A DNA stretch of 64,000 nucleotides from Portulaca oleracea. Taxonomy: Eukaryota > Streptophyta > Magnoliopsida > Caryophyllales > Portulacaceae. Within the stretch, counting starts at the first letter, position 1. The number at the start of each line of letters is the position of its first letter. Below the pieces are notes generated by a model. That model searched no databases. It saw only the letters and a list, made by a program, of their open reading frames with translations, and was not told the DNA's origin. This document shows positions 55,790-64,000 of the stretch, one piece after another. The stretch covers positions 11,694,787-11,758,786 of the forward strand of contig CM055890.1 in NCBI GenBank assembly GCA_029582165.1, in the 5' to 3' direction. The position numbers and the translations under genes are program-made.

Positions 55790-57029
55790 GGACCGTTTGT
55801 AAGCATTCCCGCCCCCACCCGATCTTTGTCATTAGTTTTTACATACTTTATTGTGTAAAATATAAGTGTGGGGGGATGCTTCATCGGGGTTTGGATGCGA
55901 AGGCTTTGTGGTTTTGGGAAGTGGTGTCTCGGTTTCTTTTGGCATGTTTTGATATTGTTTCTAGGATGCTCGGGTTTTGGTTGATGCAAGCTGTCTTTCG
56001 GTTGTAGTTGGGGTGTTGTTTTTTTTGGGTTGTATGATGATATGCTTTGTTTGGTTGTATTTTGGTTGTGAATGATCGATTCTGGGGAATGTACGAATTG
56101 TTTGTCCGAACGAAATGAAATGAATCGAGTTGTTCTGGTTAGTTTGTGGTGAGTTTCACCCTTATTTCCCGCCTCAATGAGTGAGATTCGGGGATAAGGT
56201 ATGTGATTGGCAATGTATATTTTGTTATAGTTTTCCTTTTCTTCTTTTTAGTTCCTTTTTGTTAGAGGTTTAGTTAGTTAGTTTTCTTTGATTTTGTTTT
56301 CGATCTCGCATGCGGATTTTGTCATGTGTAAAGTCGTCTTTTGCTCTAATATCGTTGTGATTCATTTGAACGACGACTTCGGATCATCGCTTGAACATTT
56401 TTGAAGAGCTCAAGGTAATATCTTTCCACCTTACGCTTTCTATGTGAATTATCTTCATGATCCGTCGCATGCTTGTTTTTCTTTTGGGTGGCGAACCCCT
56501 TTGAGTGTTTGTGTTGGGATTTTCTTGCTGTTGGAGCCGTGTGGGCTCGGGTCGCCACCACTTTATTTGCTAGTTGTGTTCTTGTTTGTTTTTTTTTGTA
56601 GGTTCTCTACCCCTTTCATGTAACACCTTCCCACAATGAGGACATTGTGGCGTTTTAAGTGTGGGGGGGGGGGGGGAGATAATTGCTTCAAAGAGTAGAT
56701 CACCTAGATTTTTGGTTTTTGTTTTCCCAGTTTTTGCTTAAAATTTGAAAAAACTTTTGTGTGAAAAAGGAGAAAAAGGGAGTGAAAGCTTTAAAAGTTT
56801 TCTTTCAGTTTTCGTTTTTGCTTTGTTTTCACTTTGTTTCTCGAATCTTGTCATAAAAATTGAGAAGTCGTTCTTAATCTTCTTTAAAAGAAACCGGTTT
56901 GAGCATTTTTCGATCTTGTCTTGGGTACGAGTCATGACTTATCTCTTTAGATGTCCTTCATCAAGTGTCTAGTGAAACCCCCGATTCCTTTCACGTTTTG
57001 GTTGAAGTCGGAAGATTCTGGGGGTTTGT
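55790..57029 (+). other. E 3' region
   Basis: No gene is seen. It is T/G-rich with a perfect hairpin CCACAATG/CATTGTGG, loop AGGA (about 56632-56651), followed by TTTTAAGTGT and a run of about 15 G (56665-56679). A further GGGGG tract lies near 57020, just before the LTR remnant. Confidence 0.75.
56632..56679 (+). other. E AGGA-loop hairpin and G-run
   Basis: An 8-bp perfect stem with loop AGGA, then GCGTTTTAAGTGT and the G-run. It has the same layout as in A1 and B but a different stem sequence. Confidence 0.8.
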
Positions 57030-57057
57030 GTCCGAGCTTGTTCTTTTGCCCGTTTAA

Positions 57058-57162
57058 TATCCTATGATCTTAAACTTTACCTAGAGTCGATTAGTTTTAG
57101 CCAAGGCCCTTAGCTCCCTGAGAGAGAACGACAATACCGAGGTCCTACAAAACTGCTTTACA
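57058..57162 (+). repeat. Element E 3' LTR remnant
   Basis: It matches the last 105 bp of the 5' LTR (TATGATCTTAAAC...CCTACAAAA...TTACA) and is followed by the target copy GTTCC. Weak similarity may extend back to about 57030. About 1 kb of the LTR is missing. Confidence 0.88.
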
Positions 57163-57167
57163 GTTCC

Positions 57168-57276
57168 ACCTGCAGGGTTGGTTGTTTGGGAATGAAGACA
57201 TCATTAATAGGCTCTCTCGAGATAGTGATTACTTGGCCTTGGAAAATCATCTTCACTTTTTGGTGCAGCGTGGATG
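57168..57276 (-). pseudogene. Element D protease region, middle fragment
   Basis: Read on the minus strand the frame is STLHQKVKMIFQGQVITISR...IPKQPTL, the STLHQK box that follows the protease in Ogre-type elements. It lies between the solo LTR and element E. Confidence 0.8.
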
Positions 57277-58619
57277 TGTAGGACCCCGGAAAAAACCAAC
57301 GTTTTTTCTCGAGTATGCTACTTAATGATCGGGAGCCGACTAAGGTTGTTTAATCCTTAAATAAGGATATTTTTATTTTACGAAAATCATTTTTGAGGGG
57401 TGACTTTTATTCATTTAAACACTACTTTTTATTATTTACACGCTTGAAATTATACAATTTCTTTTAAGCTAGCTCCGGATTAAAATATGAGAGTATATAA
57501 GTCATTTTATAAATTCTTCGATATAATAAACATGCGTGTTTAATAATAAAAAAGAGGAATAAATGAAGAGCCCCCAGCCGATTTAAGGAAATCGACAAAC
57601 TTAAAAAACAAATAAAACAACTCCGGTCTACGAACCCGAATTTGAATTGAGGCAGAATTAAATAATTCTCGAATCCGTCTGTTTAACAAACAGACTCTAC
57701 TAAAATCGAACTTGAAATGAAATTGAGCGGGCAGAACTTTAATGCATTTCACGAATTTAATATTCCAAACATATAAGATTAAAATGTTAAGCTTTTTTAC
57801 AAAATGAATGTACAAGTAAAATAATACATAGAAATAAACTACATTATTGAAACCAAAGGATAGACGAATCTCACTTTAAACTTCGATATGATGGAAGGAA
57901 GATCGAACTCCTTATGGTGGACCCTTGGACGTGGCTTGATTAAGGCCTTGAATGAAGGCTATTTGAAGGTGGTGGAAGATGAATTTTGATAGGGGAATAT
58001 GAATGATAGTGATTGAAGGAGAGTATAGAAGATGGATGATAGTACAATAGAGAGGTGTAGAAGAGAATTATGATGGAAGTTGTTGATGAAAATGAGTGAG
58101 GATGAGAGGGGTATTTATAGGTGGAGAGTGGATGGTTGGAGATGGAAGGAGGGGGACATGATTCCAAAGATCATGCCCCTTATGCCAATAGAAAGGCCAC
58201 ACGACCATGCTCAAAATCAGAGGTCAAAGGTCAAGGGAGATGATCATGGGATTGTAGTTGATTGGAGGGAAAAGGATGGCGCCAAAATCTGAATTGTATA
58301 GCAAGGCTGCATGGCCGTTGATTTTGCTGTACACAGATTGCCAACGTCGCAATCGCTTCCCCGGGCCATGGAAATGAGGAAGGCTGCGTGACCTTCCTAT
58401 TTCCATTGGGCTGGGGCGTAATTGCTCGGCCCATATGGAGGCTGTGGAAAAGAGGAAGGCTGCGTGACCTTCCTTTTTTCCATTGGGCTGGGCGTGCTTT
58501 GGGCTTGGCTTGAAAATGAGCAAGGCCTTGTGGCCTTCTTTTTTTTCTTGGGTGAAGTCCGGCTGTGTTGGCCCAATTTCCTCGGGTGAGATTTACCGGT
58601 ATAAAATTTGGTGTCTACA
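57277..58619 (-). mobile_element. Solo LTR of a Tat/Ogre-like element
   Basis: This 1343-bp LTR (TGTAGACACC start on the minus strand, TCCTACA end) has an exact target duplication GGATG (57272-57276 and 58620-58624). It is related to D's LTR (for example 57541-57720 against 63290-63490). Long inverted repeats at 58366-58409 and 58440-58488 have arms containing GGAAGG/CCTTCC around CTGCGTGA. No internal region remains, so it is the product of LTR-LTR recombination. Confidence 0.94.
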
Positions 58620-59444
58620 GGATGCTATAGCGTTGCATTCGTGGAGCCATGGCCTTCCTAAAAGCAAGTTAAAGGAAGCCGGAATGTCCAGTACCACGAA
58701 CTCGATATTCCAAGTGATGTGGTCGATAGTGATATGCAGAATTGTAGACCCGACTGACTTCTAGGGAGAGTTGTCATACGCCCAGAGTTGCACACCATTC
58801 TGGACTACATGTTGCTGCTGGACCCCTAGCTTTTGTGCCGTCCTCCAAGGGCTTACATTCACAGCCGACCCATTGTCTACCATCACCAAGGGAATAGTCT
58901 TATTAGAGCACTGTACGTTAGATACAATGCTTTGTTGTGGGATACCCCTCCCTTATGCAAGTCTTCATCTTAAAAGGAAATCACTCCTTGGTTGGTAGGC
59001 ACGTGAGCGACCAGAGATTCAAGGGTCATTGTTGGTGAGACAGCCATTTCGTTGAAAGAACTTAGTAACTTCTGTCTATGGTTCTGCGATGTGCACAGCA
59101 GTTGCCAGATGGTGATTTCTGCCTTAGCCCTTTTGAGTTGGGTGAGTAGAGGATTCTCTGGAGAAGTCAGATTATCATTGCTTGTCAGAGTAGGATTAGG
59201 GAGTGGTGGTGTTCCTATTATTGTGACGACCAGATCGGGTGAGGAATGCTACACCGTTTGGGGCCTGTTCATCCTCTTTTTCTTCGATCCAGTCTTCTTC
59301 GTGATGCTCACACTCATATTTGTCATCTTCATCGCTATCCCAAGTGCCATTGATGGACACCCGTTCATGAATTTCGAATACCTCCGAGATAGGATGGCCC
59401 ACTTCAACTATCAAGGAGGAAGGGTCGAAGTGCGAAGTTGGCAT
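58620..59444 (-). pseudogene. pro: Element D gag C-terminus and aspartic protease
   Basis: On the minus strand a segment with an acidic stretch (59444-59196) and a linker (LTQLKRAKAEITIWQLL) lead, after a stop near 58980 and a frame change near 58915, to the retropepsin active site LVMVDNGSAVNVSP (about 58900-58860). [20 protein letters not shown] follows near 58640-58700. The solo LTR is inserted directly after this box. The type (DNGSA, LLGRPW, STLHQK) is that of Tat/Ogre elements. Confidence 0.85.
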
Positions 59445-59449
59445 TTGTG

Positions 59450-60933
59450 TGCTATGGCATAGGGTTGTCCTTGTTATTAGGCTTCTTTGCTGCTTTTGGT
59501 GTAGGGAGTGTCCCTGCCCTTATCATGTCCTCTATCTTGTTTTTGAGGGACCAACACTTTTCAGTGTCGTGACCCCTGTAGCTATGGTAGCGACAGAACT
59601 GGTTGGCATCCCAATTCTTTCCTTCGACCTCTGGTTCACCGCTTGACAAGGAAACACCAGGATACCATTCTTGACTAGCCTATCGAGAGCCTGGGTATAA
59701 GGAACATCCAAAGGTGTGTAAGTCTCATACTTCGGCACAAAGGTTCCCTTGCGTTGGATGGAATTAGTCTCAAAAATTTTAGGAGGGTTGCTAGGTGCAC
59801 TAGTGGTCCTTCTGTTGGAGCTAGATCCTTTCCAACCGGGTGTCGCTGCAGTCTTTTCATTGTTCATTGCTTCTACCTGAACACAGATGTCCTTAAGGTA
59901 ATCGAAGTCCTTGATTATATGGTACCCTAAATGACGGGATAGGTTGTTCTTGAGCCCTCGCTTGAAGGTAGATAATTGCAGGCGAAGTGGGATGGTTTCA
60001 TTGATGTGGGACAACTTGGCGTGCCACCTCTCAAAGTAATCTAGGAAGGATTCGTCGTCACTTTGTTTCATGGTGGTCAGGTCGTCCACCGTGGCCTACT
60101 TCTTCTTAATGTGGCTATAATGATTGATGAAGGCTTTGAATAGCTCATTCCAATCTGCCTTAATTTGAGGTGGTAAGGCATGATACCACACTTTGGCATC
60201 CCCATCTAGGGTGGATGGGAAGAGTGTAGAGTATAAGCCTACATCAATTCGATTAAGTGGTGCCAGCCGCATAAATTCCTCAATGTGATGAGTGAGATTC
60301 TCAGATGGCTTGAACTTGATATTTGGCACCTCAATCTTATCAGCAATCTTCAGAACAGGTTGAATGGGCAAAGGCACATCCATATACTTATCGGCAAAGG
60401 CCGGCACAATGTTCATCATCTTGGTGATGATTTCTAACTTCTGTTCCAGGGCCTTAACAACGGGATCCTCCACAGGTTTGGGAACTCCTCACATTGACTT
60501 AGACTTTCCTTTGAATGACTCCACACCCCCTGACTCTGCCGATGTTTTGACGAGGTCAGGTTCGGACTCATATCCATTGATCTCATCGTTATCTCCTTCA
60601 GTATTCAAGCCTAGCTTGTCATTGATCTTTGTGATGGCCTGCAACATGCCATCCATCACCTGTTGTTGCTCGTGGAACCTCTTCCTAATCTTTTGTTATT
60701 GTTCCAGAGAATTGGCAAAGACTAGGCCTTGTATCTTGGTGTACAGTTCTTCCAGCTGCTTCGTGATGTTAGCCTCGGTACTCTGGACGGGAACTTCTTG
60801 AAATCGTTCCTCATCCATGACGCGGTCTTTAACAACAGATGGATCATAATCAGGGTTCGGAACCAGTCGACCAATGCGCGGATCTCTAATGCGGGCTCAA
60901 AGTCGATCTCCAATGGTGCCTGCATAGAAATTA
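59450..60933 (-). pseudogene. gag: Element D gag
   Basis: The frame can be followed from about 60933 (TIGDR near 60915) with several stops (near 60890, 60695, 60490 and 60097). The capsid domain is clear: IPNIKF-type (VPNIKFKPSENLTHHIEEF), LFPSTLDGDAKVWYHALPP, WNELFKAFINHY, DESFLDYFERWHAKLSHI, TFKRGLKNNLSRHLG. After a frame change near 59650 a knuckle-like box FCRYHSYRGHDTEKCWSLK (about 59590) follows, as in Tat-lineage Gag. It would have packaged Tat RNA. Confidence 0.88.
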
Positions 60934-62842
60934 GTTAGAAACTCGATGATTAACTCTGACACTTACTACCCGATGCATGCATGTCCTAAGAGACCTATAT
61001 GGGACCCTAATAGACTCGACACCTTCATGCTGGCACTCAAAAGACTCAACCACTTCTCGGGAGTTCATGACCTAACTCTATATGGACCTAACAATAGACC
61101 ATTATAAAGGGCCGAATAAAGTTAAATATAGCGGATTGCTCACAAGTCAGAGAGCACAAGCCGGTGTTTCTCAATTCGGATGGGCCCAATCCACATACCG
61201 AACGTTTTAAAGAGAATCCGTAACTTGGGCCAACGAACTCAGACAGCTTGGGCTATATTGGCTATTATGCGGACTAGGATAATGTTCGACAGGAGTGACG
61301 ACCTATGCTTTTTGAAACATTACTCTTTTTTATTTATTTACTCAAGGAAAATGGATATCGTAAAGGAATGAATAAAGTCAACAATAAGCTGGTTACAATT
61401 AGTTTATAGGTTTAATTAGTAAATCCAATATGGTTGGGCCTAACAAGGGCCAGCTATAAATGCGATGGATTTAATAATTAAATCTATAAATTAATTTACT
61501 CAAGTTTAGTGACTATTATGCAGTCCAAGGCGTTATCCACTAACTTTGAGTAAATTACATTTACCCTACCTGAAATTTATGGTAATAATTTTTGCACACC
61601 CGACATTTGTGAAATAATTTCACCTTACCTGACATTAAGTGAAAGTGATTTTTAATGACAAAATTTGGTTACTTCTCATCGAAAATGAGAAAATAGAATA
61701 ATGCCCCTATATGACTATGTGAATGTCCTGAGAAGGAAATGACTTAAATGACCCTTTCATTGTTTTGTATGGAAAAAGGTGTGTCGAAACTCCAAATAGA
61801 AAACACCAACAATCGATTGCTCTCATACTCCCCTTCTTCAACACTCCTCTGTTAATGCCATATGAATTAATATTAAAGGTAAAAACGTCAATTCATATTT
61901 AATTGAAAGTCATATCAATTAATATCAAGGGTAAAAAAGTCAATTCATATTTATCTTTTTAATGTTACGCCAGAAAATCCAACAAAAATCAATTATAAAA
62001 TTCTTTAGCAGGTTTAAATTTATGAACACTTTAATGTCAGGTAAGGTGAAAATTATTTCACAAATATCGGGTGTGCAAAAATTATTACAACAAATGTCAG
62101 GTAGGGTAAATGTAATTTACTCCACTAACTCTGATAGGATTTTAGTAAGATTTTGCACCTTTATCAGGAGGGCATCGTAAAGGGCCATATAGGATCATCA
62201 AAGGCGAGTCAAGTTTTGCTTTATGAATTAGAGCAATCAACCTTTGTACATAAATGGGCCCGACCACTAGGTTAACCAAAATGTTTTAGGTTGATTGCCC
62301 TAATTGATAAACAAGCCTCTTCTCAGCCCAATGAACCTTACATGGACTAGAACAAAGCCTCTAAACTAAGTTCGACCCTTTGCAATAAAGAAAGGGGAAG
62401 GGAGACACATTCACATAGCATACAACATGAGGGGTATCCTGAACCAAGGCTCTATATTCGTGGATTACTAAGTTTGGGATGGGATGAGATACCACATGTT
62501 CTTGACTCGGTGCACTTCACCTATATAGAGTTTATAGGTAAAGTGTGTGAAGTGTTACTCGTCAGACTTCAAGGAAGCCTTGGAGTATAACATGGGTGAG
62601 AGGAGAGACCAAATGCTTGGCGATGTAGAGTGCATCACACAAGTAGTGGCTGCCCGCTCTTGAGAAAAATCCTAGGTTAATCTTAAACCATCGCTTTTGT
62701 GCTCCCCTGTCAAAAGACGTGGGAGTAGCCTGGTATGCAAAATGCCTAAAAGAATGATAATATTGTGAAATAAATCAACTTTCTCCCTTTTACAATTTCA
62801 AAACAACTCGATTTTCAAGTTTTACCCTATTTCAAGTTTAAG
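60934..62842 (-). other. Element D leader
   Basis: No gene is seen. It aligns with C's leader. Three 240-bp modules lie at about 61102, 61353 and 62175, and the MITE at 61548-62122 interrupts the second. Confidence 0.75.
61548..62122. mobile_element. MITE with long TIRs in D leader
   Basis: The ends are inverted repeats of about 95 bp (GAGTAAATTACATTTACCCT at the left, its complement at the right). The flanks CACTAACTT (61538-61546) and CACTAACTC (62123-62131) form a 9-bp duplication with one change. C's leader at 3020-3040 (CCCACTAGCTTTG) shows the unoccupied site. There is no coding capacity; it is Mutator-like by TIR length and duplication size. Confidence 0.87.
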
Positions 62843-62860
62843 TCCCAAATGGAGTCGTCA
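62843..62860 (-). other. Element D primer binding site (decayed)
   Basis: On the minus strand it reads TGACGACTCCATTTGGGA, 15 of 18 identical to C's perfect tRNA-Arg-type site, 3 nt from the LTR. Confidence 0.75.
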
Positions 62861-62863
62861 CTC

Positions 62864-64000
62864 TGTAGGACCCCGAAAAACCCGCCCCCGTTCAGGGAGA
62901 TCGGTTTTGAGTGTACTACTTAATGATCGGAAGCCAACTAAGGTTGCTTAATCCTTAAATAAGGATATTTTTATTTTATAAAACATTCCGAGGGGCTATT
63001 TTTTCATTAAAGGACCCATTTTCTATTATTAACATACCAATTCTCGTCTGAACCTGGACCGAAAAGAAAACACATGGGCCACCAGGGAGGGTCATAGGCC
63101 GCTAGGCCTATGTTGATGCCACTGCTAGGCCTGCGCCTCTTTGGCCCATAGAAAATGGGTAGAAATTTTCATAGGTCGCATGGCCTATGATGATTTCTAC
63201 GCAATTTTCTTTTGAGTTAGCCATGGGTTAGGACATAGGGGAGTATAACGTCGTTTTCTAAATATTTTAATGCAACAAACACGTATGTTTAATAATTAAA
63301 AGGGTTATAAAAGAAGAATCGCCAGCCGATTTAAGGAAATTGACAAACCAAAAGGAAAGAAAGAAGACTCCAGTCTACGAACCGGAATACCGAATCCGGG
63401 TGTAAGATTACGAATTTGAGAATTAAATAATTCTCGAATCCGCCTGTTTAAAAAAACAGACTCTACTAAAATCGAACTTGAAAGGAAATGAGCGGGGAGA
63501 AGTTTAATAAATTTCACAAGATTATCTTCTGAACATGCAAGGGTAAAATATGAAGTTTTACAAAATAATGTACAAGTAAGATTCTTCAAGAATAAATTAC
63601 ATGATTACAACACAATAGCAAAGATGAACAAACCTCACTTTAAGTCTCAATGTGATGGGAGAAAGATCGATCTCCTTATAACGAAACCTTGAGTATAATG
63701 CCGATTTATAACTTTGGAAGAAATAAGGGATGTTTGAGAGTGGTGAGAAGTGAAGTTTGTGGATGATACGGATAGTAGAATGATGATGGTGAAAGCTAAG
63801 AATTTAGTTGAGAAAATTTGAGAGAATAATTGATGGAAGAGAAGAAGTATTGATGATGAGTTGTGATGATGATTGTTGGTGAAATGAATGAAGGGTTTAG
63901 GGGGGGGTATTTATAGGCACTACAATAGAACGTATCGATACCATATACGTGCCGGTCAACCGTATCGGTCATTGTGTATCGGTCGCCCGTGTCGATACGA
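62864..64000 (-). repeat. Element D 5' LTR (runs off the window)
   Basis: On the minus strand it ends GGTCCTACA at 62864. It aligns with the solo LTR. It contains CATAGGCC-GCTA-GGCCTATG (63093-63112) and a longer inverted repeat at 63161-63203 with arms GTAGAAAT/ATTTCTAC and CATAGG/CCTATG. No gene is seen. Confidence 0.85.

Larger units (their letters stand above)
46566..57162 (+). mobile_element. Element E: Athila retrotransposon with truncated 3' LTR
   Basis: The 5' LTR is 46566-47707, the primer site 47713-47730, then gag, protease, RT, RNase H, integrase, ORF3 and a 3' LTR reduced to its last 105-135 bp. The target duplication GTTCC is exact (46561-46565 and 57163-57167). RT lacks its catalytic box. 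The gag, protease and ORF3 types place it in the Athila lineage. Confidence 0.93.
46542..64000 (-). mobile_element. Element D: Tat/Ogre-like retrotransposon (5' part)
   Basis: From right to left: 5' LTR (62864 to beyond the window), primer site 62843-62860, leader 60934-62842, gag 60933-59450, protease 59444-58620, then after the solo LTR 57276-57163 and after element E 46565-46542. Element C interrupts it there. D is the outermost element seen. Its frames have several stops and shifts. Confidence 0.85.

Noticed and set aside
59052..59462. Plus-strand 136-codon hydrophobic frame
   Set aside because: It is the shadow of D gag/protease on the other strand.

Overview
This window looks like gene-poor, repeat-dense DNA from a flowering plant, probably a eudicot or another lineage with a large genome. 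I see no host gene, no tRNA or rRNA gene, no CRISPR array and no bacterial-type operon. Almost every base can be assigned to LTR retrotransposons of the Ty3/gypsy superfamily, inserted one inside another, plus two MITE-like DNA elements. The species cannot be named from the sequence alone.

Layout, from oldest to youngest. (1) Element D (Tat/Ogre-like, minus strand) runs from about 46542 past the right end. Its 5' LTR starts at 62864, followed leftward by a decayed tRNA-Arg primer site, a leader with about 240-bp repeats, gag and protease. (2) Element C (Tat/Ogre-like, minus strand) is inserted in D's protease region. Its 5' LTR is 44376-46541, it has a perfect tRNA-Arg primer site, and its leader is split into 43882-44375 and 345-3299; the rest lies left of the window. 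(3) Element B (non-autonomous Athila-like, minus strand, 3300-43876) sits in C's leader. It has a gag-like ORF and ORF3 but no pol. (4) B's 3' LTR (3300-36426) is split by two further insertions: the Athila element A1 (plus, 4385-23905, duplicated site CATGC) and a tandem array A' (plus, 24121-36274) with the order LTR-internal-LTR-internal-LTR. (5) A chromovirus F (6928-13336, duplicated site CCTTG) is inserted in A1's gag. In parallel, D carries Athila element E (46566-57162, duplicated site GTTCC) and a solo Tat LTR (57277-58619, duplicated site GGATG). MITEs lie in C's LTR (44671-45036) and in D's leader (61548-62122).

How the genes would have worked: gag packages the RNA; protease, reverse transcriptase, RNase H and integrase copy it and insert it; the tRNA-primed site and the polypurine tracts start the two DNA strands. 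All full pol genes here are broken (stops, frameshifts, and active-site changes in A1, E and F). The Athila elements also carry a third ORF after pol (ATHILA ORF-1-like, function unknown).

Most interesting signals beyond the gene list. First, the Tat and Athila LTRs carry clusters of short, GC-rich, family-specific inverted repeats; in A1, B and E the same family motif is repeated inside the element just upstream of ORF3. Second, a stem-loop with an AGGA-type loop precedes each polypurine tract in the Athila elements, and its stem sequence differs between elements while pairing is kept. Third, the A' array preserves a chimeric middle LTR that maps an unequal crossover to about 350 bp.
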